Source: Lepisosteus oculatus
Lineage: Eukaryota > Chordata > Actinopteri > Semionotiformes > Lepisosteidae
Length of the DNA stretch: 64,000 nt
Direction of reading: 5' to 3'
NCBI RefSeq assembly: GCF_040954835.1
Contig: NC_090705.1
Coordinates: forward strand, 12,470,001-12,534,000
Made by a program: the position numbers and the translations under genes. Shown here in pieces: positions 13,401 to 24,989 of the stretch. The notes beneath the pieces were generated by a model. It was not told the origin of the DNA. It ran no database searches and was given only the letters and a program-made list of their open reading frames with translations. The first letter of the stretch is position 1. Each line of letters starts with the position of its first letter.

Positions 13401-16400
13401 AGGGGTAGCAAGAACACTCAGTGGGAAGTGTTCACATTTTATTATAGTGGCTTGCACAAAACACTAACCTTACTCACCCTTTTCTTGACTTTCCATATGT
13501 GATCTCCGTTTCTGTCTTCCAGGCTCACTGCAAAGCTGCAATTAAGAAGATATGTTTGACAATATTTTCACTAATTATAATTAAACACAAGCTGACCTGA
13601 CCTCCATTACATGTTGAATATTTACTGCTTTTTTCTCTATTTCTATTCTCTATTTAATTTCTGGGGGATTGCCAGTTATTCCGAATGTTTTCTAATGTAT
13701 CAGAAAAGCCTTTTCTGCACCCAGATCTATTCCAAACATTTATTGTTTCTGTTCTGTATCAGAAGTAGAAACAATTGAAATATAGGCAAATGTATTGCAA
13801 GCGCCACTCCTTTTCCATATAAAACCATAAAATTCTGTATTTTGTAAAAAGGAAAAGTTCTGCCTCTGTATTACCATTTACTCAGTGTATGTAAGCAAAC
13901 AAGAAGAATTATAATTCAGAAGCTTAATCAGCACTCTGACCTAGTTTTCATCAGTGTATTGTACCATACTCATTGTTTTCAGTTATATAGCTAATAAAGT
14001 GACATTTCTAAGCAAAAAAGACCTGGCAAACAAATAGAGGTTTTTAATATCGCTCTTGATGGTGGTGGATTTTGGTGTTCATAGTTGTAGCATTTTAGAA
14101 GTTTATGTTTAATAATCTAAAATGGAGCTGAAATTGATGCAAACGCACGCAAGATGGTGGTGATTTCTTCAGATCACAATCTAAAAAAACTAATTGATTT
14201 CAGGTCTCTTTACTCTGTAAATTAAGTCCATATTTAACAACAGATAAAAATGTGGTTTGTGGATGCTTATTTGATGATTCTTATTTTTACCTGTGGTCCA
14301 CTATGCAGGACTGGGCGAAACCAGGGCCCTATGATCAGCCCATGGTGAACACCTTACAGAGACGCAAAGAGAAGCGTGAAGCAGCTGATGCTGGTGCCCC
14401 AGCTGCACACACAGGTGGGCAGACAACTCCTGTGGATGATTCCCAGAGACCCAGGAGTATGGCTGTGTCTACCAAGGTGAGCACAATACCAGAATTAAAG
14501 AGAAAACCTGTAGCCCAATACTGAAATACCTAACTGGCAAATTCCTACATGTTGGTGGATTCCACTGGGGAATTGTAGCTCAAGGAAGTTCTAATATCTT
14601 TTACTATTTCCCACTTTCTGATGTGTGGTAGAAAGCTGACGCTTTTATATTAAAGAGCACAGAGTCATAGGATCTATACCTCAGTCTATTTTCGAAGTGC
14701 TTTATCCAGTACAGGGTCAATCCTGACAAGCAAAGAGCACAAGGTAAAATACAGCCTGGACCAGTCCAATCGCAGGACACAAACAACTATACACATGCTG
14801 GATCTGTACATCATCTTCGTCTGTTCACCTGCACCATTGACAATGACAATGACTTTTGGTTGGCCTCATCATTTCAACCAACGAAAACCTGTTCAGCTCT
14901 GGGAGTGTGCTAGCATGTTTGTGTGTCAACAGGGCGAGGAGATGGAGGCTCATGAGGAACTGGCTCTGGTTCTGACCCGTGGGCTTCAGTTGGATACCCA
15001 GCGCTCGAGCCGGGACTCCCTGCAGTGCTCTAGTGGCTATAGCACCCAGACCACCACACCCTGCTGCTCTGAGGACACTATCCCTTCACAAGGTACAGGC
15101 ATGACTTGCGCTCCCTGTCACATCTGCTTTAAAAGGTCAACATGGATATGCCATTATCACTTATTCAATGATCCAAACATCCATTTTCTAACAGCTTCAT
15201 CCAGTTCAGGGTTGCAGGGAAGCCAGAGCCTATCTTGGCAAACAATGGGTACAAGGCAGAATACATCCAGGGACACCAGTCCATCACAGGGCAAACACAG
15301 ATACAAATATCCACACACTCACACCAGAGCCAGTTGGCCACCAGCATGTCTTTGGACTGTGGGAGGAGACTGGAGCACCCAGCGGAAATGCACGTGAACA
15401 CATGCGAGAACATACAAACTCTACACAGATAGCTCCCCAGGTCCAGAATTAAACCCAGGGCCCCAGCACTGCGAGGCAGCAAAGCTAACCACTGCACCAC
15501 CAAGCCAACCCATGACCTTTAAATGATTTAAAAAAAAATTGACACTTAATCTTCAGGTGCTTTCTAGTAATGTTCCCAGTTTTACCCAAAGAATGTTGCT
15601 TTACGTCTGAGATCTTTATTTTCTAGATGATTTACAAATGGTCCAATCTCTTAACAGTATTAGATCCTTTCTCAGTGAAATTACTTGTTGTATTTTATAC
15701 ATATAAATAGGAAAAGTACTCTAGAGATGCTTCTTTTTTTTCTTTATTGAAATCCTTCCTCTCACTCTCCAATAAAGTGCAATTGGTGTGCAAATGTTTT
15801 TAACAGATGGTAACCACTACCCAGATCAACTGGAAATATTAGAAAAACAGCCAGATCACAGCTAAAAGTCCTATTTCATCTTTCTTTCACCTTTTTTTCC
15901 TCGCTTCAGTGTCAGATTATGACTACTTCTCAGTCAGTGAGGACCAGGAGGTAGAGCAGCAGGATTTCGACAAATCCTCCACCATCCCGCGCAACAGCGA
16001 CATTAGCCAGTCCTACCGCAAGATGTTCCAGGCCAAGCGGCCCGCCTCCACTGCTGGCATCCCCTCCAACGCAGGACCAGTCATGGTCACCCCAGGAGTG
16101 GCCACCATCCGCCGGACCCCCTCTACTAAGCCCTCAGTGCGCCGCGCCACAGTGGGCGCCGGCCCCATCCCCATCAAGACTCCCGTGATTCCAGTGAAGA
16201 CGCCCACCGTGCCCGACGTGCCAGGGGGATTTCCCAGCAGCCTCGGGGTTAGCAGTGGGGAGGGCATAGAGCAAGTGACCACCCCAGAGTCCCCCATGGC
16301 ACCAGTGGTGGAGGGTGAGCCGGGGGGAGGCGTGGTGGTTTCGTCCTGGAGTGGCAAGGCATCCATTAACCCCCCCGTCCCTCCCCCACAGCCCAGCAGT

Positions 16401-16583
16401 GTCGTCGAGTTCAACAGCGGCATCAAGCAGGCCACGCCAGGGGAAGAGACCCTGTCTGAAGACAGCGCCCAGGACACAGCCTTGCCCGACGTTCAGGGTG
16501 ACAACATGCTCCTTGCCATCCGGCGTGGGGTCAAACTGAAAAAGACGACGACCAACGACCGCTCCGCGCCCCGCATTGCGTAA
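4477..16583 (+). CDS. mtss1: MTSS1 (missing-in-metastasis), 3' part of the gene, 9 coding exons
   Basis: I-BAR/WH2 scaffold that bends the plasma membrane and binds actin monomers. Exons by splice sites and frame: 4477-4634, 5197-5304, 6483-6580, 9222-9432, 11839-11961, 12653-12856, 14309-14476, 14933-15092, 15910-16583 (stop TAA 16581-16583). They encode 633 residues, corresponding to human MTSS1 from about residue 155 to the end. The first two exons finish the I-BAR (IMD) domain (GRGDIQPQLDS, EEEISMLGEITHLQ). The middle exons hold the Ser-rich (SSLNSVNSSDSRSSGSHSHS) and Pro-rich segments. The last exon ends in the WH2 actin-binding motif (AIRRGVKLKKTTTNDRS). The 5' exons with the start codon lie left of the window. 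Every exon junction keeps frame. The 41-codon exon 11839-11961 looks like a known alternative exon. Neighbour ndufb9 is convergent, as in mammals. Confidence 0.96.
4800..5070 (-). mobile_element. LINE 3'-region relic, minus orientation
   Basis: Recognisable phrases AGAAGTGCCTCTGGTTCTCT (about 4952-4973), TTTTAAATGCTCC and GAAGAAATTCTCTGGGTTTA (about 5031-5050) match, on the minus strand, the C-terminal ORF end of the LINE family seen in plus orientation at 63085. It lies between two mtss1 coding exons. Confidence 0.55.
5305..6482 (+). other. mtss1: mtss1 intron with SINE
   Basis: Intron between the second and third mtss1 exons in the window. It holds a truncated 5S-type SINE at about 5868-6312. 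Confidence 0.65.
5868..6312 (-). mobile_element. 5S-type SINE, reverse orientation, 5S head missing
   Basis: The plus strand reads TATAGCACTTTTCTGGACAC (tail), CTCCACCACCACCAATGTGC, CACCTGGATGATGCAACGGC, GGCCAGGACACCAGGG, GGGATTTTTAATGACCACAG and GGTGAGCGCCCTG, the same order as the reverse of the copy at 23366. It stops near 6312 before the 5S segment, so it is truncated at its own 5' end. Confidence 0.75.
6581..9221 (+). other. mtss1: mtss1 intron
   Basis: AT-rich intron of 2.6 kb between GTAGGT and a long pyrimidine-rich acceptor (CCTCACCC...CTGGCAG). Nothing else recognised. Confidence 0.7.
9433..11838 (+). other. mtss1: mtss1 intron before the cassette exon
   Basis: The distal end (about 11590-11838) is pyrimidine-rich, with TCTCTCTCTCTG before the acceptor, a composition that can bind PTB-type splicing repressors. 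A block at about 10000-10400 looks like part of an old transposon, but I cannot assign it. Confidence 0.6.
11839..11961 (+). CDS. mtss1: mtss1 cassette exon, Ser-rich, 41 codons, phase 0-0
   Basis: The exon is bounded by ctgcag and gtgaac and is exactly 123 bp, so skipping keeps frame. It encodes a Ser-rich stretch starting TSSSSASSDASETCQS and ending GAWASAEK. From memory the same segment occurs in longer mammalian MTSS1 isoforms and is absent from the shorter 755-residue form, so I infer alternative use. Its composition (many Ser, two Cys, acidic spots) suits a disordered, phosphorylatable linker between the I-BAR and Pro-rich regions. Isoform use in this species cannot be read from DNA. 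Confidence 0.85.
12857..14308 (+). other. mtss1: mtss1 intron
   Basis: T-rich intron of 1.45 kb; no repeat or extra exon recognised. Confidence 0.65.
14682..14795 (-). mobile_element. tRNA-headed SINE fragment, reverse orientation
   Basis: CTTTATCCAGTACAGGGTCA followed by CAGCCTGGACCAGTCCAATC resembles the 3' part of the SINE at 15172 in the same orientation. It is truncated. Confidence 0.5.
15172..15515 (-). mobile_element. tRNA-headed SINE, full-length-like, reverse orientation
   Basis: The plus strand begins ATCCATTTTCTAACAGCTTC, continues through GGAGACTGGAGCACCCAGCG, and ends CAGCACTGCGAGGCAGCAAA, GCTAACCACTGCACCACCAA. The reverse complement of the end (TTGGTGGTGCAGTGGTTAGC) is a tRNA-like A-box head, followed by a GGGTTTAATTC B-box-like stretch. 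It lies in the intron before the last mtss1 exon. Related copies are at 14682, 52655, 58573 and 61535. Confidence 0.75.
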
Positions 16584-19500
16584 ATGAACATTCCCCGCGC
16601 CACCGATTGAATATTATACTGCTTTCCAACAGGGCCAGCTGAGGCTGTGTCCATTCCAGTAATCATCTGAAAAAAATCTGTTTTTTGAAGATTAGGTGTT
16701 GCAGATTGGGGAGAAGGGAAGGCAAGATACTGAATATTTTAGAAATGTTAAAAACAGGCATCCATTTTTGTTCTTTTAATTTTGTATATAAGTTTTTTCA
16801 TCTTTAGCAATCATTTATGTTGATCCCTTCTTCTCTTGCTCCTTTTCCTGATGAACCTGAAGGTGCCAAATTCTTCTTGAAAGTGTTGAAATGACTGAGT
16901 TTAATTTAATTTCAACAGATGGAATTTATTGTGAATTTTTACAGTATATTGTAAAAGATCTGAGACTACAGCCTACATGGCGGGTGTGAACTATGATTTT
17001 TTTTTAATGATTGTACTTGAGTAGTAAGCAATCTTTTTTAAAGTTTTAGAAGGGTACTCTTTTTGAGAAGTGATGCACGTAACCAGCTAACAGTAAGCAA
17101 TACTCTGCAGGTGAAACCTGGCTTTGATGCTGTATATTTTGAAAAATGTGTCATGGCAAAACAGGATGCTGTTAAGAAAATAAAAATTTGAAATTATGAC
17201 AGACCTGGAAGGAAAGACATTAGCCAATGGCTTGTCTGTAAACAGTTTCCTTTTCTGTTTTAAATCTGATGCCAGATTATGGCATTTAATTTTTGTAGCC
17301 TATACAGAGTTTTGTGTTACGTTTGTTGGTTTTCTCTTCACTCTGTACACTAAACAATGGATCATATTGCATGCGGCCTTAATTCCGTAAGCTGAGGATA
17401 ATGTATGATCAGGCTGAATATCATATCACATCTCTTTATTCTTCTGAGGAAACCGTATACTTTGTAGAAACTAAAGCATTTTGAAATGATACACATATAT
17501 ATATATAGAAGTAATGATAAAAATATTTTTTGGTATTTTGTAAGACCCAGGTTTGGTATAATTTCGGCATAAGCACTGAAATCACTGTTGGAAGGAGCAG
17601 TAGCCGTGAAACTCATAAATTCATGTCAAATTGTAAATATAACTAGAAATGGAAATCCAGGGGCTTTATTTATTGTTTTTACATTTATTTTTGTATTCTT
17701 CTAAACTGAAACATATTGGCTCATAAATTTGCCTTAAATTAGTTTTAATGCTAGATATATACTATTTGTACAGTATTGTTGAGGTATATCACAGGTGACA
17801 GAAAAGCATACCCAGACCCTGTGATTCTCTCTTCACTTCTTGTATTTATCAGTATAAACCCCCTTTTCCCTGTGACTGCACAGTTTGGGTTAGGTTAGAA
17901 GACCTGATGTGGCTGACTTTCACATTCTAAAGGTAAGGGTGAAATCCAGAATCATAATTCATTAATATTACAGTTGTTTTCTGAGTTCTTTTCTATGCTT
18001 CTTTAGTTGAAGCATAGACATTTGCAAAGCAGCCCAGCTATGCTATTTAACCTTCATTTTCCAAATATTTAACATTTCTGACAAACATAGAACTAAAACA
18101 TGCCACTCAACATTGTTCATCACTCACCCTTGTAAGCTCAGAGTGGCTAACTTTAGCCTCTGGTTGATAATAGACTGATAAACCGATAACAGGTCATTAT
18201 TTAAGACCGTAACATGTTCTATTGTAATAGTGCTTTCTTGGCCCATTTCAAAACACACCTAAAGTATTGTTTTCTGTGCAGAGCGTTTCAATAGTATTCT
18301 AATACTTTCAGACAAAAGCTTGACCTGACACCTGAAATGTTTAATAGAGCCCTACGATGTTTAAGGATCTGGGTGATGCTTTTGCAATAGTCAAAATATT
18401 CCACAGAATTGTTCTTTGAAATCACCTTGAGTCAATAATTTGTTTCCTTAATGCACTGGACCACATCATTGAAGCAGTGCTGTGGAGTCTGACATAAAAG
18501 AACCACTTGCCCTAAAACAGGAAAGCTCAGAAGAACCAGGTTACTTCCATCATGTGCTATGTTCGGCATTATGAGGGTACTAGCATCTCATTGTGAAGCT
18601 GTGTACTAGGATCTTAGTGTAAGCCACTGGTCAACAAGAGATGAAAGCAGTGTTACTGAAGCAGTCTGCAGAGTTCTCGAAACAATGTGTGAAGATGCTC
18701 CCTTTGAGTAGATGTTAACTGGGAAGATCACGTGAACATTTTTTTAAAAAGTACAAAGCATTTCAGATAGTGCAGTTTATTTGAAGCTAAATGTCTATTC
18801 TCTAAGATAAATTCTTTAGTCTCTTGAGAAACTGCACATCACTTACTGATGCCTTCCCAAGATTTGATATCCACTATTGAACTTGAACAGGTGTTTATCG
18901 TCATGGAAATCAGCTGGACTGTGTTCAAAGCCAGTAAATGTGCGTGAAGAAATATTCATTTCACTTTTCATGTGATAGCATTTTTTTTTTCAGTTCTTAT
19001 CCAGTTTTGAACCTGCCCTTGGTTTGAAAGGCAATTTAAGGAAACAGAAGTCTATTGTAATTTCTATAAAGACCTGCTTCCGAAAGAGAATTCTGAAGTA
19101 GTCTAAGTAGCTGATGCATTGTGCATATGATGCTAAAACTATAAGTGGTTACTGTCTCATATTACAGAAATGTTTTGATATTGTCAGTGTAGAAACCTTT
19201 AGTTGTATAATTGCTGTAATTTTAAGTACAGCTGTTAATGTTTAGGTATGTAACTTTGAGCATATCACAATATAAACATTTTTAAAAATTGCCAAAATTT
19301 CTGTGTGAATGTGTAAGCTGATTAAAATATAAAAAGTAGTTTAAAAGGTTTGTGTTTTTGCATATTGTAAAAGCAGACTGTCACACTTTAATAGACTGTT
19401 TCTAATGGCTTAGATGCTAGTTCATGAGAGTTGACCTCTCCCCTGTGCCGTCTTGAGTTCTCAACAGGCTGTAAATTTGGTCAGTTCCTGTAATTTGTTT

Positions 19501-19750
19501 CCCTTTTCTGTGTAATGATTGCTTCAGCTTATGTTAAAGAGAAATTATAAAAAAGTCTTTGTCTTAACCTGCTGTTTGGAACAAAAAAAGGTTTTAATAC
19601 TTCTGTTCATGTTGATTTGAATTAGAATAATTATAAATAAATTTTTTGTTTCTGTATCGTTTTAGAAACCCTTTTTTGTGGATTTGTATTGATACATGAT
19701 GTCAAAAGGGTAATATTTTTCTCAAGTCACAAATAAAATCACAACTTTTG
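16584..19750 (+). other. mtss1: mtss1 3' UTR with alternative poly(A) signals
   Basis: AT-rich tract after the mtss1 stop with no continuing reading frame. AATAAA hexamers at 17179-17184, 19636-19641 and 19732-19737 suggest a short 3' UTR of about 0.6 kb and a long one of about 3.15 kb. It contains several T runs and AT-rich stretches. The distal end is inferred from the last hexamer before the ndufb9 3' end; no transcript evidence is available. Confidence 0.7.
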
Positions 19751-19974
19751 AAGTGTAGTTAGGAATTCTAAGAATACTGCAACAAACAAAGATATTTTAA
19801 CCAAAGTCAATTTTTACTCATATGAATACGAGTTCTCCTTGTCTCATCTCTGCATTTCATTTGTCCTTCTGTGGTCCCCGGTTTATCCTGATCAACTTGA
19901 GTAAAACCACAATCAGCCACATCCAGTTGGATAGATATGAACACATGAATAAAAATTCACTTCTTGGTTTCAAT

Positions 19975-19980
19975 TTTATT
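19975..19980 (-). terminator. ndufb9: ndufb9 poly(A) signal
   Basis: TTTATT on the plus strand reads AATAAA on the minus strand, about 100 bases beyond the ndufb9 stop codon. It lies some 240 bases from the last mtss1 signal on the opposite strand, so the two convergent transcripts end close together. Confidence 0.65.
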
Positions 19981-20079
19981 ATGATTACACTAGGGGAATC
20001 AGCTGTACATTATGAAACCGACATGTATGTTTTTCAATAATGACGTTTGGACTGTATGGGCCCCTGCTCTTTTCTGGGC

Positions 20080-23000
20080 TCACGTAGGGCGTTCTCGTGG
20101 GCGGGTGACGTACTCCCACCACAAAGGTGGAAGGTCGCCCTCTTTGCGAGCTGGGGGCAGCGCCTCAGTCTTGGGACCATCTGCTGGGGTCTCCTCCTGC
20201 AACTGTTGGATCTGTAAAAGTAGAAATAAAAGCCATGGTTATGATCCCTAGACAGTAGTTCTACAAAACCAATGTTATATACTATATGAACATGATCTGA
20301 AATGCTGCAGAACTATCACATGGTGCCATTTTTGAGAAGCTAAGGGGTCTTGGCTTGGAGATCGTGAACTCAATGTTCATGCTCGGATAGAGAGGACATG
20401 CTGTACAGATAAACATCAGAGAGGAAGGCAAACGGTTAATTTAAATCCATTTTTTAATACTAGATACCCATTCTCTCTTTAGAAGACCTGTCCCACAGAC
20501 ATTTCCCCCTAGGTACAAAAGGTTGAATTTAGTGGTTTTCCTTTACTGACGTATTCCTTCATCAGAAAATGGAACAAAAAATGAAAAAGTCTAAAGAATG
20601 ACACAATCTAACCAAAATCCAACTAAAGATAACCAGAAGCAAGACTGCATAACCCACCTACTCACAGATAATTAATCTAATCAGGTAGGAAATTTAAGAC
20701 AAAGATAATTCAAATTAAAATATTACAGTGCTTAATAATGTAATACTGTACTTACAAATCCTAAAATAATGCACTATTAATCTCTGTCATTAATGAAGAT
20801 AGGAAAGAAGTAATTTATAATCTACCAGGTTAAACAGGTACAAGTTTAAACCTGTAAATATGAGTATGCGTTTGAGAAAAAGGGTCAATTTAAAAGTCTG
20901 TCCTTAGAAGTGTTTATTTGGATGCATTTAAAGAAACTGGGAACAGCTGCTTTCAACCAAATTGAACTCGGTAATCCACAATAGTGGTTGCACTCTCATG
21001 TCAACTTTATTTTTCCCAAAAGTGTATTATACCCTCAAAAGTACATTTCAAAGGTGGATAATGTCTGGAAAACAAATGCGGACATGCAAATTATATTAAA
21101 ATATAGAAGGAAAAATTAGAACAACCAGGAAACATGGAAACCACAAGCTATTCACACAAGGATATAAAAAAGAGTGACAGATTCTTATTTTATAGGGTTT
21201 TACACAAGAGAAAGAAAAGAAGTTAGGTTAGGAATGTTCAATTACTCTCCAAGAGGGAAGCCAGGATAAAAAATAGCAAAATAATTAAAGTAACAAAGTG
21301 CGGAAAAGGAATCCATGCTGCAGTCTGCCCCTCACTCATGTCTTTAGCCCTCTCCGCTGTCAGTTGTGTCAAATTTAAACGTGATTAGGGGTTCACAAGA
21401 AAGCAAGCTAGCCAATAGGAGCTGTGGTTTGTGCAGGTTCAAGTGGAGTGGACACAATCCTACACTCAATTCAATAGGCTGCTCCATAACACTTCCAAAT
21501 TGTTTGCCATAAACGTATTTTACAGCAGCAAGACCCAGATGTTTTTCTTCTGTTAATTTTATTTTTGGAGGGCTTTAATCACATATAGACTGATGGTGCC
21601 TACCCTGCTTGGTGAACCCCTTAACATATGTTTCTACTGTCTCCATGGTTGATATTGACTGCAAGTCTATCCACAGCCTTTAGGATACGTTCTACAATCT
21701 CATGATGATGGGCTGAAAGCCAGGCTGTGCCAGGAATGTAAAACCAGATGGGGATCCTTGGCTGGCTACAGATAAGAGACTTTTATGAGTGACCTTGAGT
21801 TTACATTGCTTTGAGATAACAGTGCAAAGTTGTCCATACCTTTGAATTTCACTTAGAATTCTCTTTTTCTGCTGCACTCAATGGCAAGTGGCCTTATACT
21901 ACACAATGTCAAAGGCCTCCCAGTTGCCCCAACCTTCCTCCGGCTAGAGACTCTATGGGAAGTGACATAGACTGAATACAAACGAGATATTCTAATAGGA
22001 GGCAAGAGGAGGAAAAAATTAACCGTTAAATATTTTTTATGATATAGAAGAGCATACCTCTCTCTCCCAGCTTTGGATTCTGAGTTTCTTCCACATTTCC
22101 CTCTTGGCAAAGTAGTCTGGGTACATAGCTTTCTCCGAGGGATGCCAGTAATCCAGACACCACTCAGGTACCTAACCAGAGGGAAATATGCACTCTTTAA
22201 TCCAGACATTGCAGTAAGGTAAGAAAGGCAATTTTCCTGGTGCTTTTTATGCATAAAGTAAATAAATGAAATGCCTCTCTTGAGTACAGTAGTATTGAAA
22301 TCCACAGATCTCATACTCTCACAATAAACAGATATAATAGAAAATTCATCTAGACAAACTTTACAATTACAGTATAACAAAGTCACACATGTATAATCTG
22401 AGAACTGTTAAGAAATCAACTTTTTTTAATATCATCCAGTTATGTAAATGTGCTTGTATATAAAGTAACAGCACAATGATTACTATAATCCCAAATCGTA
22501 CACAAGTAAGAGCCAATTTAAGATGAAGTTAGTTAGGTTTAAGGTTTTTACGGCCAGAGCAATTTTTCAATTTTATTTGTCATATGCACAAGTGCAATGA
22601 AATGCTTATTTGCATGTATGCCTCAATACAAAAACATTAAGGAAACACCAACTTTCACACAGAACAACAGCAGCAATAACAAAAAAGTTAAATAATGCTC
22701 AACTTAAATAAAACTCAGCCCAAGCAGTGTGCAAAAAAACATCAGGGTGAGACAGTGTAAAGGGAGAATTCAATCATCTGACAGCTCGTGGGAAGTCAAG
22801 TGTTCACAGCCACCTACCTTGTAGCGTTCATATCGCTCATAGGAGGTTCCCCCAGGAGAGTCAGGGAAGATATAGGGCTGGGGGTGCTGCTTTTCCCAAA
22901 ACTCCTCCTCACCAGCCTTCAGCAGCAGCGTAGCTTTCACCATATCTTTCTCATTCTTGTGCTGGTCAAAGCGGGCTCTCAGCAAGCATGCGTGGAATCG

Positions 23001-24989
23001 GTATATATCCCTGGAAATCACATAGAAAGCAACCATTTGCAATGGAATTTGCAACGCATTCACCCAAATGTTCTTATAGTTGTTGCTTGTGCCCTTATGA
23101 ATATTTTTAACTTACGATCCTTGTTCATTAAGCAGGATTTCTATTAATATACAATCATCATCTCATCAACTGGGTTTTTAGTAGAGGAAACTCTGTAACA
23201 CTCCGTAACACCAACAACAGAAATACTGAATGCTTTGAAACAAAACCGTAACAGCTCATCCCTTTTTTTTTTGTTTGGAATTTTTTTAGCTTGTTCAATT
23301 AGATGTCTGTTTCAAACTTAAAAAAAATCTTAAATGTCTAATATTGACAGACAAAAAAGATAAATATGGCACACGGGAGTACCTGGATGGGAGACCGCTG
23401 GAAGAGGTGTTAGTGGGGCCAGCAGGGGGCGCTCACCCTGCGGCTCATGTGGGTCCTAATGCCCCAGTGTAGTGACGGGGATACTATACTGTAAACAGGT
23501 GCCGTCCTTCGGATGAGACGTAAAACCGAGGTCCTGACTCCGTGGTCATTAAAAATCCTAGGGCGGTTCTCGAAAAGAGTAGGGGTGTACCTTGGTGTCC
23601 TGGCCAAATTTCCCATCGGCCTTTATCAATCATGGCCTCCAAACAATCCCCCTCTATTAATTGGCTTCATTACTCTGCTCTCCTCCCCACTGATAGCTGA
23701 TGTGTGGTGAGCGTTCTGGCGCACTATGGCTGCCGTCGCATCATCCAGGTGGATGCTGCACTTTGGTGGTGTTGGAGGGGAGTCCCCATTACCTGTAAAG
23801 CACTTTGAGTGGAGTGTCCAGAAAAGCGCTATATAAATGTAAGCTGTATTGTTATTATTATTATTATTATTATTATAAACTGATAATCATAACCACAAGG
23901 TGTCCCATGGTGTTTGAAGATAACAAGGGAACACGATGCAGGTCTTCAGAATGACAGTCAAGATTTCTTCTGAAATCCAGTGTGCACAAGTGGAAACTAC
24001 ATAGAAGTGCATTAAAAACTGTGAACAGCTTCATGCTTACCCAAACAAAGAGTTATAGTAATGTGGAACAAATTACCCAGACATCGTGTTAAAGGCAATA
24101 CCCTACATTATATCAAGAAACGAGCCCAACGGACTCCTTCATTTGTAACATATCTTATGCGATCAAGTTCCCATAGATGTCCAGTTCAACAGAACAAAAA
24201 AAAAGAATAATCAGTTTAACCACTCATGTGCCGTTGTGATCAATTCGTCAGAAAATACTGAGAGCATGCTTTCGAGGGTTAAACCTTATGAAGTACACAT
24301 GCTAATATTTTACAACGATTGCCCATCGATTGATTTTTTATATTTAGATATTTCATTCATTTTGGTTATTTTCAAAAATCGTTCTTTCAGCTAATAAGCT
24401 ACAAACACGAAATATACTGCAGCATGAGAAGGAAATGTATTTGACCCACACTAGAGTCATACAATTAAGAGCTTCTTAACGTTTTTTTAATCATAGTGGC
24501 TGCTGCAATCATTTACACAATGCTCTTAAAACACCTTAAACCATTGTTATTGTATCTTAAATTAATAAAGCAGTTTTGTGAGTCTACTACTGGAAGCCCA
24601 GTGAGATGGAAAATATCTATAATGTACGTATATGACCTTTTATTATCATGGCACGGTTAACCATATAAACCAGGCATGGTTTGTCAATGTATTTTCATTA
24701 AATACAATACACGCACCTGAAAACACAAAGTAGAAAATATGAGAGAGATTTAAAAATGTCACAACCATTTTTGAGCAATTAAGATAACATACTATGAGAT
24801 TATATCAAAGGGTAGTTTTTGTTTCTGGTGGCCTGCGGCATACTTGTATTCACACCAAAACACTTCCTTACAAAAAAATAATATTGGCCGTTGCTCTCAC
24901 CTAAATATATACCACGATTCGAGATGTCTCAAGGATTTTTTGTACAGCCGAAGGACTTTTTGTTGGTGGGTAAGATAGGCGGATGCCAT
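20080..24989 (-). CDS. ndufb9: NADH dehydrogenase [ubiquinone] 1 beta subcomplex subunit 9, complete, 4 exons
   Basis: Accessory LYR-family (LYRM3) subunit of mitochondrial complex I, in the membrane arm on the matrix side. Minus-strand exons: 24901-24989 (ATG at 24989-24987), 22818-23010, 22058-22171, 20080-20211 (stop TGA 20082-20080). They join in frame to 175 residues; human is 179. Exon 1 reads [20 protein letters not shown], the LYR-type helix start. Exon 2 carries HKNEKDM and the [18 protein letters not shown] block. Exon 3 reads [20 protein letters not shown]. Exon 4 ends [16 protein letters not shown]. No cleavable presequence is obvious, as in mammals. The residues at the exon 1/2 junction (SWYIFRDIY) differ from the human SWCVQRDKY. 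The gene is head-to-head with tatdn1. Confidence 0.97.
20212..22057 (-). other. ndufb9: ndufb9 intron 3
   Basis: AT-rich intron between coding exons 3 and 4, with proper acceptor (tttacag) and donor (gtatgc). I see no further exon, RNA gene or clear repeat in it. Confidence 0.75.
22556..22765. repeat. Dispersed repeat fragment in ndufb9 intron 2
   Basis: The tract from about 22565 (TTTTATTTGTCATATGCACA, followed by an AGTGCAATGAAATGC run) resembles a sequence scattered through many fish genomes. A shorter, related phrase (TTTATTGTCAGTCTC) occurs near 7199. I recognise the motif but cannot assign a family. Confidence 0.45.
23011..24900 (-). other. ndufb9: ndufb9 intron 1
   Basis: Intron of 1.9 kb. 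It contains one 5S-headed SINE copy (about 23366-23878) and otherwise AT-rich unique-looking DNA. No additional exon was recognised. Confidence 0.75.
23366..23878 (+). mobile_element. 5S-rRNA-headed SINE, copy with head and tail
   Basis: The left end holds GTACCTGGATGGGAGACCGC, matching the 3' half of 5S rRNA (internal promoter region). The body contains GCCAGCAGGGGGCGCTCACC, then TCGGATGAGACGTAAAACCG, then the ACATC/GCATCATCCAGGTGG block. The tail reads GGAGTGTCCAGAAAAGCGCT, TATATAAATGTAA, then an ATT microsatellite (about 23853-23876). A 5S-derived head with an unrelated body is the hallmark of SINE3-type elements. Related copies are at 5868, 30416, 55576 and a tail at 61113. Confidence 0.75.

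Noticed and set aside
15165-15503. 112-codon minus-strand open frame
   Set aside because: Produced by the tRNA-headed SINE copy.
16013-16477. 154-codon minus-strand open frame
   Set aside because: Lies entirely inside the last mtss1 coding exon; a shadow of its Pro/Ser-rich composition.
21853-22386. 177-codon minus-strand open frame
   Set aside because: Overlaps ndufb9 exon 3 in a different frame; the conserved frame is the one giving [10 protein letters not shown].
23366-23410. A functional 5S rRNA gene
   Set aside because: Only the 3' half of 5S is matched and it continues straight into a SINE body, so it is a retroposon head, not an rRNA gene.
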